A stretch of 64,000 nucleotides of DNA from Burkholderiales bacterium (GCA_017307855.1 JAFKGD010000004.1:248001-312000), one strand, 5' to 3'. Shown: positions 38,251-46,835, counted from the first letter of the stretch. Numbers and translations: made by a program. Notes: generated by a model not told the origin, from the letters alone.

Positions 38251-39756
38251 TCAACCGCGCGCTGCGAACAGGCGTGTCGCGTACAGGCCCGCCGGGGTCC
38301 AGTGACTGGCCGGCCCCAGAGCGCTCACCATCAGCGCGTGGCGTGAGGCGCCACTGCTGCCGGCCCATGCCCGTTTGAAATCGGCGAGATCCGGATCGAG
38401 TTCCAGCCCCGGAAGCGGAGCAGCCACCGCCTTGGCCCGCGCTGCCCGGGCCTGCATCGCGCGAAAGCGTGGGCGGCGCGCGCCCTCGTTCGTGGCAGCT
38501 GTCTCGGTGAACGGCATTCCATCATGGCTTTCGGAGCCACGGATCCAGTCGTGGATGACTTGCAGTTCGTAGGCGCTGAACACGCCGAACATCTGCGCGC
38601 GCTCTCCCTGGAGCAGTTGCCAGAAACGGCTGTGGACCGGCGGCTCGCCCAGACGAAGCCATCCGGGAGCCTGTTCAAGCTGTCGAAGAAAGCCGTCCAT
38701 GCCTGCAGGTTCCCGCAACCAGTCGTTGATGGAGCGACCGGCGAGGCGGCAATGGCTGGCATGGGCACCTGCGCCCAACGGTGCCTTGTCGGTCAGGATG
38801 CGCACCACCTCCGCCCGGGGGTCGAACCCCGCGATGGCCTCATTCGTGCCCATTCCCACGCAGCCGAGCTTCGCGCCCTCACGGACCCGATTCCAGAACG
38901 CGTCGGCATCGCCATATCGCGGCAGCAGGCCCAGCACGGCGTCGCATGCCTGACGGGCATGGCCTGACGCTCCGTTGTCCACTGTCACGTGGAGCGTGAA
39001 GTAGTACGGATCGATACCCAGCTCGTCGAGTTCGTAGGCCGTGATAAGCAGATGAAGCGGCAGTTGCTCATACCCCAGGTTGAAGCCCACGACCTCGGGC
39101 AGGTAACGCTCGGCCTGGCATCCCAACGCCAGCTGGATCGCACCCTGATGCCACGCCGCATCGGGGGCCGCCCGTTCCTGATCGAGGCCCAGCCCTTCGA
39201 GCAGGCGTCGATACAGCAAGACGTGGTTCTTGGAAGGGTCGCCATCGCCCAATTCTTCGAGGTAGGTGCGCACCAGGGGTGCCAGGCGCGGGTTGTCCGC
39301 CTGCGCTGTGAGGCCCCAGAGCCACGAACCGTCCACCAGCTTGGTGGGTGCGACCATCCGCAGGAAATACAACGCGTGCGCGCGATTGCTGAAGAAGCGC
39401 CGAGGCGCGCCCTCCTCGCGTTCGCGCATGTATTCCCCATAGCGGCGCATCACGTCGCGCGCGCCGTCTTCCATCCACTCGTGCAGCTGCGCGGGGGTGT
39501 CAGGAAGATCGACAGGCTCTCCCCCCACCGCGCGCAGGTTGTCGTCGAGGTATGACGCCGCGTCGTGCAGGCTCTGTTCATCCAGATGCGGCTGGAGCAA
39601 CCGCCGATACAGCTGCTCGTGGGGGCCGAGCGCACTGCGCCGGGACACCAGGCCAAGGCGAGGCGCGCCGGCCAGGGCATGCATCGTCGAAGGGGCGGAG
39701 AGTTGTGGGGACATGACTGCAGTGGTGTCTCTTTGATGCATCCATGCTCGGTGCAA
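38251..39756 (-). CDS. Haem-oxygenase-like diiron (iron-containing redox) protein
   Basis: 501 residues. The C-terminal two thirds match the haem-oxygenase-like diiron oxidase (HDO) family: candidate ligands lie in QAERYLPEVVGFNLGYEQLP (two Glu) with nearby His, then PYYFTLHVTVDNGASGHA (His, Asp, His). HDO enzymes use O2 for C-C cleavage, N-oxygenation or desaturation in natural-product pathways. The N-terminal 150 residues are helical and less typical. In-frame starts at 39741 and 39714 are possible. It lies 50 bp after the ATP-grasp gene, so it is probably the fifth gene of the operon from 44880. Confidence 0.82.
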   Translation of the reverse strand: MHRAWMHQRDTTAVMSPQLSAPSTMHALAGAPRLGLVSRRSALGPHEQLYRRLLQPHLDEQSLHDAASYLDDNLRAVGGEPVDLPDTPAQLHEWMEDGARDVMRRYGEYMREREEGAPRRFFSNRAHALYFLRMVAPTKLVDGSWLWGLTAQADNPRLAPLVRTYLEELGDGDPSKNHVLLYRRLLEGLGLDQERAAPDAAWHQGAIQLALGCQAERYLPEVVGFNLGYEQLPLHLLITAYELDELGIDPYYFTLHVTVDNGASGHARQACDAVLGLLPRYGDADAFWNRVREGAKLGCVGMGTNEAIAGFDPRAEVVRILTDKAPLGAGAHASHCRLAGRSINDWLREPAGMDGFLRQLEQAPGWLRLGEPPVHSRFWQLLQGERAQMFGVFSAYELQVIHDWIRGSESHDGMPFTETAATNEGARRPRFRAMQARAARAKAVAAPLPGLELDPDLADFKRAWAGSSGASRHALMVSALGPASHWTPAGLYATRLFAARG

Positions 39757-39806
39757 TGGGTCCCGGCCGCCATCGGTAGCGCCCGCGTGGGCCGGTGGTC
39801 CGGCTC

Positions 39807-41135
39807 CTACGTTGAGGTCACCTGCACTTCAGCCGTATCGAACAGTCTCAGTGTGCGCAGGCGTTCGAGATCGCCATCGGCGAGACGCTGGCCGATGTCG
39901 TTGCGGTAGCGAAGATTGGGCACCCAGACGCGGCGTGCCAGCGCCAGCGCCGCGTCGCGCGCCTCGATCACCTCTGGCGCCAGCCCGGTGGCCACGCCCA
40001 GGTAGCCACTGGCGCCCGCCGTCACCATGTCGCTACCGGCCAGCGCCACTTCTGCCCAGGCCAGGCGTGAGCTTTCCCCGGCTGTGAGGGTCGCATCCAC
40101 CTGCACGCGCATGCCCTTCGACAACTCGGCGTAGCCCTGGCGATAGGGAAACGGCGGCACGGTCAGGACCACGCCCGCGGCCCATCCGCCACGCGTGCCG
40201 AAGTCCAGCCGTTCGCGGCGCAACATGCGCCGGAAAATGTCTTCCCACGTCGTGGTGTGCAGCGCCTCGCAGATCGCGAAACCGGGGTAGCCGAAGCGGC
40301 TGGTGAATTCCAGCGGCCACAGGCCGTCTTCGTTGGCAATGAGGTTGACGTTGATGTAGCCGCAATAGCCGCTTGCGGCCAGCAGCGGCGCCACGGGCGC
40401 GAGCACGCGCTCGAACAGCGTGCGCCCCCCGCGGTAGGTGACGAGCGTGCCCATCTCGCCCGTGAGTTCGCCCAGGTCACCGGGAAACAGTCGCTTGTGC
40501 TCGAAGTCCACGCACACCGGCGTCATGAACTCCCGCCCGTTGAAGTAGCCGCCGACGCCCACTTCGACGCCGTCGAGATGGTCCATCAGCACGAAGTCGC
40601 AGCATTCGCCCTCGGGCACATGGTCCTCGTAAGTAGCCAGCAGCGCGGCCATGTCGGCGCCATCGGCGCGCTGGCCGATGTAGTTGCGTGTACGCGCCAC
40701 CGCGGCGTCGTTGAACTTGAGCACGTAGCGGCCGGGCTCGCGGCCGATGAAGTCGTGCGCGTCGTGCCAGTGGGTGAAGCGACGGCTGGCCGCCACACGC
40801 AGACCGGCCTCGGCGAGCACGTGCTGGCCGTACTCGCGATCGGCCTCCAGCCGGTCGCCCACGCCGCTGCCGCCGATCACCTGGAAGCCCTCGGCGCGCA
40901 GGGCGTCCTGCACCGGGCCGTGCGTGGCAGTCTCGAAGAGCGCGATGCCATCCTCGCCGGCCTCGCGCAGCCAGCCCAGCTCGCCCATCCAGTCGTCCGT
41001 GCGCTGCAGCCAGCCCGCGTGCACGTCGTGGCAGGCGTCGTCGTGCACGAACACGCGCACTTCGTGGCCACGCCCGGCCAGGCCCCGGTACATCCATGCG
41101 AGGTCGCAGGTGTCGCCGACGCCCAGGAACCTCAC
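39807..41135 (-). CDS. ATP-grasp ligase (PurD-like)
   Basis: 442 residues. The N-terminus VRFLGVGDTCDLAWMYRGLAG is a Rossmann-type start; the ATP-grasp fold follows, with RYVLKFNDAA for the nucleotide-binding strand, VEVGVGGYFNGREFM and HKRLFPGDLGELTGEMGTL as in glycinamide ribonucleotide synthetase, and NVNLIANEDGLWPLEF for metal-binding Glu/Asn. It should join a carboxylate to an amine via an acyl phosphate. It is not the purine enzyme, judging from context. The GTG start overlaps the methyltransferase stop codon (GTGA). Confidence 0.85.
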   Translation of the reverse strand: MRFLGVGDTCDLAWMYRGLAGRGHEVRVFVHDDACHDVHAGWLQRTDDWMGELGWLREAGEDGIALFETATHGPVQDALRAEGFQVIGGSGVGDRLEADREYGQHVLAEAGLRVAASRRFTHWHDAHDFIGREPGRYVLKFNDAAVARTRNYIGQRADGADMAALLATYEDHVPEGECCDFVLMDHLDGVEVGVGGYFNGREFMTPVCVDFEHKRLFPGDLGELTGEMGTLVTYRGGRTLFERVLAPVAPLLAASGYCGYINVNLIANEDGLWPLEFTSRFGYPGFAICEALHTTTWEDIFRRMLRRERLDFGTRGGWAAGVVLTVPPFPYRQGYAELSKGMRVQVDATLTAGESSRLAWAEVALAGSDMVTAGASGYLGVATGLAPEVIEARDAALALARRVWVPNLRYRNDIGQRLADGDLERLRTLRLFDTAEVQVTST

Positions 41136-42112
41136 CCGTCGGGCCTTTCGATGACGGCTCCCACGGCAGCGATGCGGTCGCAGTGCGCGTAGGCCGGCGT
41201 GTCCAGCTCTTCGCCGAACACATCGGGATCGAGCTCCTCGTAATGCCATGGCCAGCCGCGTGCGTGGGCCAGCGCACCGACGGCCTCGCGCATCGCATCA
41301 TGGCCATGGACGATGGCCGCGCCCGTGTAGAGCAGCAGCCGCCCGCCGGGCGCCAGCCGCTCCAGCCCTTCGGCCACGATGCGTTGCGACAGGCCGCCGC
41401 CCAGCGGGCCGCCGCCGTTGCGGTAGGTCCGCTGGCGGTCGTCGACCAGATAAGGCGGGTTGGAGACGATGAGATCGAACTCACCCGCCACCGGCGCATA
41501 CAGGTCGCCCTGCACGAAGGTGGCCTGCTGCCCGGCCAGCCTGGCATTGGCGCGGGCATGCTCGAGCGCGTGCGGGTTGATGTCGGCCAGCACCAGCCGG
41601 GCCGCTCGCCCGGCACGGGCGGCCAGCAGTCCGCCAGCGCCGCTGCCGCAACCTACGTCGAGCACGCGGGGCCGTGCGGACAAGGGCCTGAGCGCCAGCT
41701 CGGCCGCGATCTGGCGGGCGAAGCGGCTGGTGTCGGGGCCGAAGAAAACCGCGTCCTCGTGCTCCGTCGGAAAGGCCGAATGCGACAGCAACAGATCGGC
41801 CAGCGACGAAAACCGCACCCGGCTGCGCCATGAGCCCCCAGCCACGTCGATCAGGCCGGCGGCGGCCAGCACGTCATGCAGCGGCCGGGGCAGCAGATCG
41901 GCGCCGAACGGACGGCTCCAGCCAAACGCATCGTGCAGCGACGACGCACCTTGCGCCGGGCGGCGCAGCACGCGGGCATGCGTGGCGGGCGTGGGCGTGA
42001 CGAAGGTGTAGCCCTGCTGGCGCAACCACTCGCCGAGCGCGACCAGCGCGTCTTCGCAGGCTGTGCCGCCCGGATCGTCGGCCAGCCGCGCAGGTGTGTC
42101 GCGTGCGCCCAT
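41132..42112 (-). CDS. SAM-dependent methyltransferase with NPPY motif
   Basis: 326 residues. An N-terminal helical region of about 140 residues precedes a class I Rossmann methyltransferase with RVLDVGCGSGAGGLLAARAG (SAM loop) and the catalytic IVSNPPYLV. NPPY enzymes (HemK/PrmC, RsmC type) methylate planar nitrogens, such as glutamine amide or base amino groups. I chose ATG 42112, 8 bp after the sodC stop codon. In this operon the substrate may be a small molecule rather than RNA or release factor (inference). Confidence 0.87.
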   Translation of the reverse strand: MGARDTPARLADDPGGTACEDALVALGEWLRQQGYTFVTPTPATHARVLRRPAQGASSLHDAFGWSRPFGADLLPRPLHDVLAAAGLIDVAGGSWRSRVRFSSLADLLLSHSAFPTEHEDAVFFGPDTSRFARQIAAELALRPLSARPRVLDVGCGSGAGGLLAARAGRAARLVLADINPHALEHARANARLAGQQATFVQGDLYAPVAGEFDLIVSNPPYLVDDRQRTYRNGGGPLGGGLSQRIVAEGLERLAPGGRLLLYTGAAIVHGHDAMREAVGALAHARGWPWHYEELDPDVFGEELDTPAYAHCDRIAAVGAVIERPDG

Positions 42113-42119
42113 CGTGTCT

Positions 42120-43619
42120 TCAGCGCGCGAGATCGATCGTGACGAGGTCGAACGGCAGCACGGGCGGCGGGCTCTTCTGCCGGTCGAGCTGGCCATTCAC
42201 GACGATCAGCCGCCCGCCCTCGCCCCACGCGGCCGTGGTCGGGTAGCGCAGTCGCGGATCGGTGATGCGGCGCAATTCGCGCGCCGCGCTCCAGTCGTCG
42301 GACAGCTGCAGCTGCACCACCTCGTTGGTGGCGTTGCGCAGCAGCACGAGCTGGTTGCGCTCGCCCAGCAGCAAGCCATCGCCGCCGGTAAGCGGTCCGC
42401 CCTCCACGCGCACCTGCGTCACGCCCCGCGTGGCGGGGTCGATGCGCCAGAGCTGGCCGGTGGACAGCTGAACGGCGAGCAGCATGCGCCCGTCGCGCGA
42501 GACGACGATGCCGTTGAGGTTGATCTGGTTGGGCAGGTAGCGGATCGGCGTGCCGCGCAGATCCAGCCACGGCTCCATCGCCATGGGCGCTCCGGGCGCG
42601 GTGGACACACGCCAGAGCACGGGGTGGAAGGAGTCCGTCACGTAGGCGGCGCCGTCCGGGGCGATGGCGATGTCGTTGAGAAAGACATGCAGTCCCTTGG
42701 GCGGCAGCGTCTGCCCCAGCGTCGCCCCGCTGACCGGATCGATGACCGACACCACGCCGCCGGGACCGCCGGCCACCCAGAGCCGGCCTTGCCCGTCGAG
42801 CTTCATGCCGAACGCGCCCTGCCGGCCAGGCGATCCACCCGCCTGCAGCAGTTGTGCCTGGGCGCCGGCTTTCACGCGGTAGATATGCCCTTCGCTGCTG
42901 GAGCCTGTGAACACATCGCCGCTGCGGCCATCGCGCGCGATGCCTTCGGGAAAGACGTTGCTGCCCTCCAGGATCGCGCGGCCGGCCACCGGGCCCGGCG
43001 CCGCGGGCTCGATCAGTCCGCAGAGGATGCGTGCGCCCGAATTGCCTGCCGGGTCGCTCTCGTAGTCGTCCGGCTGGGCATGCACCACCAGCGCCCGGCC
43101 CATGACCGACCGGGGCCCCGGCTTCACCGTGAGGTGCGGATGCATCCACGCGAGCGCACCGCGCCCGTCGGCCGCGACATCGATGTTGGGCAGCTCGCCC
43201 GCGTGCGCGCTCCCGTGGTGCTCGCCGGGGCGGCCATGATTGCGCGACAGGCCTGGGTCGAAATGGCCGCCGGCGCCGCCGAAGTTAACCGTCTGTCCGG
43301 TCTGCGGATCGGGCCCGGGCTCGCACGACGCATTGGCATGCACATGAAAACCATGGGCGCCGGGCGCGATGCCCGAGACCTGGACCCGCACGTCCAGCCC
43401 CTGCGCGGTGTCGGCGAGCGCCGCGCGGCCGGCTTCGCGGCCCGAGGGATCGAGCAGCCGCACGACGGCGTCGGGCGCCGGCGCCTGGCCGCCACCCGGC
43501 GCGACGGGCGCAGCTGGCGGCACGGGCGCGGCACAGCCCGCGACGATGGCGACACCGGCCGCGAGGCCTGTCAGGCGCAGGGAAATGGCGCTCGCGCGCG
43601 CAGAGGTGAACAGGCTCAT
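42120..43619 (-). CDS. sodC: Cu/Zn superoxide dismutase fused to a beta-propeller, lipoprotein
   Basis: 499 residues. A lipobox (VAGC, Cys29) anchors it in the periplasm. The SodC domain spans about 50-205: Cu ligands His92, His94, His119 and His180, Cys99/Cys200 for the disulfide, and the Zn loop with His139; the usual Zn-ligand Asp (GDLP) is Glu142 (GELP). From about 215 to the end is an SMP-30/NHL-like six-bladed propeller (VFPEGIARDGRSGDVFTGS; AFGMKLDGQGRLWVAGG; NGIVVSRDGRMLLAV). This fusion is unusual. It starts one base after the upstream gene ends. Confidence 0.88.
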   Translation of the reverse strand: MSLFTSARASAISLRLTGLAAGVAIVAGCAAPVPPAAPVAPGGGQAPAPDAVVRLLDPSGREAGRAALADTAQGLDVRVQVSGIAPGAHGFHVHANASCEPGPDPQTGQTVNFGGAGGHFDPGLSRNHGRPGEHHGSAHAGELPNIDVAADGRGALAWMHPHLTVKPGPRSVMGRALVVHAQPDDYESDPAGNSGARILCGLIEPAAPGPVAGRAILEGSNVFPEGIARDGRSGDVFTGSSSEGHIYRVKAGAQAQLLQAGGSPGRQGAFGMKLDGQGRLWVAGGPGGVVSVIDPVSGATLGQTLPPKGLHVFLNDIAIAPDGAAYVTDSFHPVLWRVSTAPGAPMAMEPWLDLRGTPIRYLPNQINLNGIVVSRDGRMLLAVQLSTGQLWRIDPATRGVTQVRVEGGPLTGGDGLLLGERNQLVLLRNATNEVVQLQLSDDWSAARELRRITDPRLRYPTTAAWGEGGRLIVVNGQLDRQKSPPPVLPFDLVTIDLAR

Positions 43620-43620
43620 G

Positions 43621-44880
43621 TCAGCGCCCCTGGTACTGGATACGGTAGATCACGCCGTTCTGGTCTTCGGCGACGAGGAGCGATCCGTCGGCAGCCACGG
43701 CCAGTCCGGCCAGCCGGCCGAACTGCGATGGACGCTGCGCCTGCCGGCGCTCGGCCTCGCCCGCGGCCGGACCGGGACGGGCGTGTGTATCGGCAGGCCC
43801 CGCCATCAGCCAACCGCTGATGAAGTCTTCGAACGCCACGGGCCGGCCCGCCGCATCGAAGCGCACGCGCACCACCTTGTAGCCGCTGGGCTGGCCACGG
43901 TTCCACGAGCCGCGCATGGCCACGAACGCATCGTTGCGGAACTCGGCCGGGAACTGGGCGCCGGTGTAGAACACCATGCCGATCGGCGCCGCGTGCGCGG
44001 TGTAGGTCAGAACCGAGGGCTCGGTCGTCGGGCAGAAATCGCGCTTGGTGCTGTGGGGCGGATCGTTGAACTGGCGGCTGTCCACCACGCGGCGCTCATA
44101 GCAGAAAGGCCAGCCATAGTGCTTGCCCTGCATGAGTGCGTTGAGTTCTTCGGGCGGCCAGTCATCGCCGTGGTAGTCGGCGCCATGGTCCATGCCGTAC
44201 ATCACGCCCGTGGCCGGATGCCAGCCGAAGCCGATGGTGTTGCGCAGCCCGCGTGCGAACACGCTGCGCGCTCGGCCGTCGGGCTGGGCCTGCACGATGG
44301 TGGCGGCCTCGGGATTGGATTCGCGGCAATCGTTGCAGGTGGAGCCCACCGTGATGTAGAGCAACCCGTCGGGTCCGAACGCGAGCGTGCGGTTGGGATG
44401 CTGGCCGGCATCGGGCAGATCGTCGATCAGCACGCGCGGCTCCCCCAGGGCGCCGTCGGGCAGCACGGCTGCGGCCAGCACCTTCTTGTCGGTCGCCATA
44501 TAGAGCTGGCCGCCGCGCAGCGCCAGACCGTGCACCCACTTGAGGTTCTGCGCCACGATGCGGCGCTCGGCCACGCGGCCCTGCGCATCGGTGCCGCGCA
44601 GCAGCATGACGTCGCCCTGCTCGCGCCGGCTCACATAGACGTCGCCGTTCGGCGCCACCTGCATCCAGCGCACGTTGCCCGCATCGCGGGCCCACACGCT
44701 GGCCTTGAAGCCCGCGGGCACGGACAGGCGGGCCAGCAAGGCCTCGTCGAACTTGAGCGGCGTCGGCTCATTCACGGTGGTACTGACGGTGGCTGGCCCG
44801 TCGCCCGGAGGCAACTGGGCGAAGGCGTCGACCGCCTGGATGCCGGCGACGAAAGCCGCGCAGATCAACAATGTCTTCAT
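43621..44880 (-). CDS. PQQ-dependent sugar (sorbosone-type) dehydrogenase-like protein
   Basis: 419 residues with a Sec signal (MKTLLICAAFVAGIQAVDAFA). The mature protein is a soluble-glucose-dehydrogenase-type propeller: LLARLSVPAGFKASVWARD, QHPNRTLAFGPDGLLYITVG, RNTIGFGWHPATGVMYGMDHG, GWPFCYE and AFVAMRGSWNR. Family members oxidise aldoses or sorbosone, but many lack activity. First gene of the operon that continues with sodC. A TGTCCTAC element lies 188 bp upstream and a Crp/Fnr-type palindrome 134 bp upstream. Confidence 0.87.
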   Translation of the reverse strand: MKTLLICAAFVAGIQAVDAFAQLPPGDGPATVSTTVNEPTPLKFDEALLARLSVPAGFKASVWARDAGNVRWMQVAPNGDVYVSRREQGDVMLLRGTDAQGRVAERRIVAQNLKWVHGLALRGGQLYMATDKKVLAAAVLPDGALGEPRVLIDDLPDAGQHPNRTLAFGPDGLLYITVGSTCNDCRESNPEAATIVQAQPDGRARSVFARGLRNTIGFGWHPATGVMYGMDHGADYHGDDWPPEELNALMQGKHYGWPFCYERRVVDSRQFNDPPHSTKRDFCPTTEPSVLTYTAHAAPIGMVFYTGAQFPAEFRNDAFVAMRGSWNRGQPSGYKVVRVRFDAAGRPVAFEDFISGWLMAGPADTHARPGPAAGEAERRQAQRPSQFGRLAGLAVAADGSLLVAEDQNGVIYRIQYQGR

Positions 44881-45013
44881 CTCGCTCGATCCCTGCAGGA
44901 GTGACCGGCGATTGTTGGCAGCAGCATGGCGTGCCGGCCATCGTTCGTCATCGCCATCAGGCGTGGGAATGGGCCCACAGGGCCGCCGTTACAGATGCCA
45001 GGCCCTCCGCGGA

Positions 45014-45075
45014 CTTAACCCAGGTTAAGACCCTGTCCCGGATCGCAGGACGCGGGGCCCTTTGCGTGTAGGACA
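45014..45075. promoter_or_regulatory. Divergent control region of the sodC and stressosome operons
   Basis: The 290-bp gap 44881-45170 contains the perfect palindrome CTTAACC-CA-GGTTAAG (45014-45029), which can be read as TTAAC-N4-GTTAA like the site at 29459, and a TGTCCTACAC element on the minus strand (45075-45068) reading toward the sodC operon. For the plus strand, CATAAT at 45122-45127 is a possible -10. Joint control of both operons by the Crp/Fnr protein is inferred. Confidence 0.55.
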
Positions 45076-45170
45076 ACGCCCCTATCGGTTGGCGCTGCGG
45101 CGTTTTTTCAGGGCCCCCACCCATAATCGGCGCGCTGTTACATCCCTTGACTCTTCCCGTGAGGTTGCAC

Positions 45171-46049
45171 GTGCCCGACAAGAAAAGCGCTGGCCAGATC
45201 CTGAGTGCCGACGAGACCACCATCCTCGACGAATGGATGCAGGCGCAATTGGCCGACACCACGCGCCGCGAACTGATCGGCGAGGCCGAGCTGAACGAGC
45301 AGTCGCGCCGCTTCCTGAGCCTGCTCTCGCAGGCACTCTCGCATGGCGCGGAGGGCGACCTCTCGGGTGCGCACTGGGACGACGTCAAGGCCGCGCTGGG
45401 CGCGCTGTCGAAGAGCCGCGCAGTCGCCGGCTTCAGCCCGGGCGAAACCGCCACCTTCGTGTTCTCCCTCAAGCAGCCGCTGTTCGCCTCGCTCGCCCGC
45501 GCCTATACCGGCGACGCTGCGCGCCTGGCTGACGAGAGCTGGAATGTGTCGCTGCTGCTGGACAAGCTGGGCCTGCTCACGGTGGACGCCTACCAGCAGA
45601 GCCGCGAACTGGTCATCGTGCGCCAGCAGCAGGAACTGCTGGAACTCTCCACCCCCGTCATCCGGTTGTGGGACGGCATCGTCGCCGTGCCGCTGATCGG
45701 CACGCTCGACAGCGAGCGCACGCAGGTGGTGATGGAATCGCTGCTGGAGTCCATCGTGGAGAACGAGGCCACCATCGCCATCATCGACATCACCGGCGTG
45801 CCCACTGTGGACACGCTGGTGGCGCAGCATCTGCTCAAGACCATCTCGGCCGCGCGCCTGATGGGAGCCGAGTGCATCCTGTCGGGCATCCGGCCGCAGA
45901 TCGCGCAGACCATCGTGCATCTGGGTGTGGACCTGGGCGGCGTGGGCACGAAGTCGACGCTGGCCGATGCGCTCAAGCTTGCTTTCCAGAGGCGCAGCCT
46001 GGTGGTGAACACCAGGGCCCTTGCCGCCAGCGGCACGCCGGGAGCCTGA
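45171..46049 (+). CDS. rsbR: RsbR-like stressosome sensor (RsbRD_N + STAS)
   Basis: 292 residues. The N-terminal 150 form an all-helical sensor domain (ILDEWMQAQLADTTRRELIG start, RsbRD_N-like). The STAS domain (about 165-275) carries DITGVPTVDTLVAQHL and CILSGIRPQIAQTI, the regions phosphorylated in Bacillus RsbR; Thr and Ser are present. It should assemble with RsbS into a stressosome. GTG 45171 is chosen because GAGG lies 6 nt upstream; a TTG at 45147 is possible. First gene of a seven-gene operon. Confidence 0.9.
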   Translation: MPDKKSAGQILSADETTILDEWMQAQLADTTRRELIGEAELNEQSRRFLSLLSQALSHGAEGDLSGAHWDDVKAALGALSKSRAVAGFSPGETATFVFSLKQPLFASLARAYTGDAARLADESWNVSLLLDKLGLLTVDAYQQSRELVIVRQQQELLELSTPVIRLWDGIVAVPLIGTLDSERTQVVMESLLESIVENEATIAIIDITGVPTVDTLVAQHLLKTISAARLMGAECILSGIRPQIAQTIVHLGVDLGGVGTKSTLADALKLAFQRRSLVVNTRALAASGTPGA

Positions 46050-46053
46050 GGCC

Positions 46054-46437
46054 TTGGAACGCATCCCCATCCTCAAGCTGGGCGACCTGCTGCTCGTCAC
46101 CGTGCAGGTCGAGCTGCACGACCAGCTCGCGCTGACGCTGCAGGACGACCTGACCAACATGCTGGCGCGCACGCGCGCACGCGGCGTGCTGATCGACATC
46201 TCCGGACTCGAGATCGTCGATTCGTTCATCGGCCGCTCGCTCGGCAACATCGCGGCCGTGGCCGGCATCATGGACGCCACCACCGTGCTGGTGGGGATGC
46301 GGCCGGCCGTCGCGATCACGCTGGTGGAGCTGGGCATGTCGTTGCGCGGCATCCGCACGGCACTCAATGTGGACAAGGGCATGGCGCTGCTGCGGGAATC
46401 GGTCGATGAACCGGGAGCCACGCCATCGCCGTCCTGA
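46054..46437 (+). CDS. rsbS: RsbS-like STAS scaffold protein
   Basis: 127 residues, a lone STAS domain. DISGLEIVDSFIGRSLG includes the Ser equivalent to the RsbS phosphorylation site, and VLVGMRPAVAITLVELG the second STAS loop. It should form the stressosome core with RsbR and hold RsbT until phosphorylated. The start is TTG at 46054, 4 bp after the rsbR stop codon; ATG candidates further upstream would overlap rsbR and lack conservation. Confidence 0.9.
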   Translation: MERIPILKLGDLLLVTVQVELHDQLALTLQDDLTNMLARTRARGVLIDISGLEIVDSFIGRSLGNIAAVAGIMDATTVLVGMRPAVAITLVELGMSLRGIRTALNVDKGMALLRESVDEPGATPSPS

Positions 46438-46835
46438 CAGCACAGACACTGGACATCCGCACACCCGACCAGCTCACCCTGGCGCGGCGTACCGTCCAGG
46501 AATGGGCCACGCGTATCGGCTTCAGCGTCGTCGAACGCACGAAGTTCGTCACGGCGGCCAGCGAGATCGGCCGCAATGCGCTGGTACACGGCAAGGGCGG
46601 CACCATGCGCATCGAGGAAATCGCCCGCGACGGGCGCCAGGGCCTGCAACTGGTTTTCCAGGATCAGGGCCCGGGGATCGCCGACGTGCAGCGCGCCATG
46701 ACCGATGGCTTCTCCACCGCCAACAGCATGGGACTGGGCCTTGGCGGCACGAAGCGGCTGGTCAACGAGTTCGATATTTCATCCACCCCGGGCCAAGGCA
46801 CGCGGGTCGTCATCACGCAATGGAAACGTCGGTAG
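46434..46835 (+). CDS. rsbT: RsbT-like serine kinase (non-ATG start)
   Basis: 133 residues, the same length as Bacillus RsbT. A GHKL ATPase/kinase: N box TAASEIGRNALVHG, then FQDQGPGIADV and the G box NSMGLGLGGTKRLV. It should phosphorylate RsbS/RsbR and, when released, act on a downstream partner. No ATG, GTG or TTG exists before residue 54 of this frame. The likely start is CTG at 46434, overlapping the rsbS stop codon (CTGA); AUC at 46425, 7 nt after GGGAG, is the alternative. The 76-residue ATG form at 46605 would lose the N box. Confidence 0.88.
   Translation: MTAQTLDIRTPDQLTLARRTVQEWATRIGFSVVERTKFVTAASEIGRNALVHGKGGTMRIEEIARDGRQGLQLVFQDQGPGIADVQRAMTDGFSTANSMGLGLGGTKRLVNEFDISSTPGQGTRVVITQWKRR

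Noticed and set aside
44881-45170. Good sigma-70 promoter for the stressosome operon
   Set aside because: CATAAT at 45122 lacks a -35 at 16-18 bp; TTGGCG is 27 bp away, so I do not claim a promoter position.
46367-46819. In-frame extension of the RsbT-RsbX fusion to 483 residues
   Set aside because: The extension reads through rsbS and rsbT out of frame; METSVEIEG at 46820 is the natural start.
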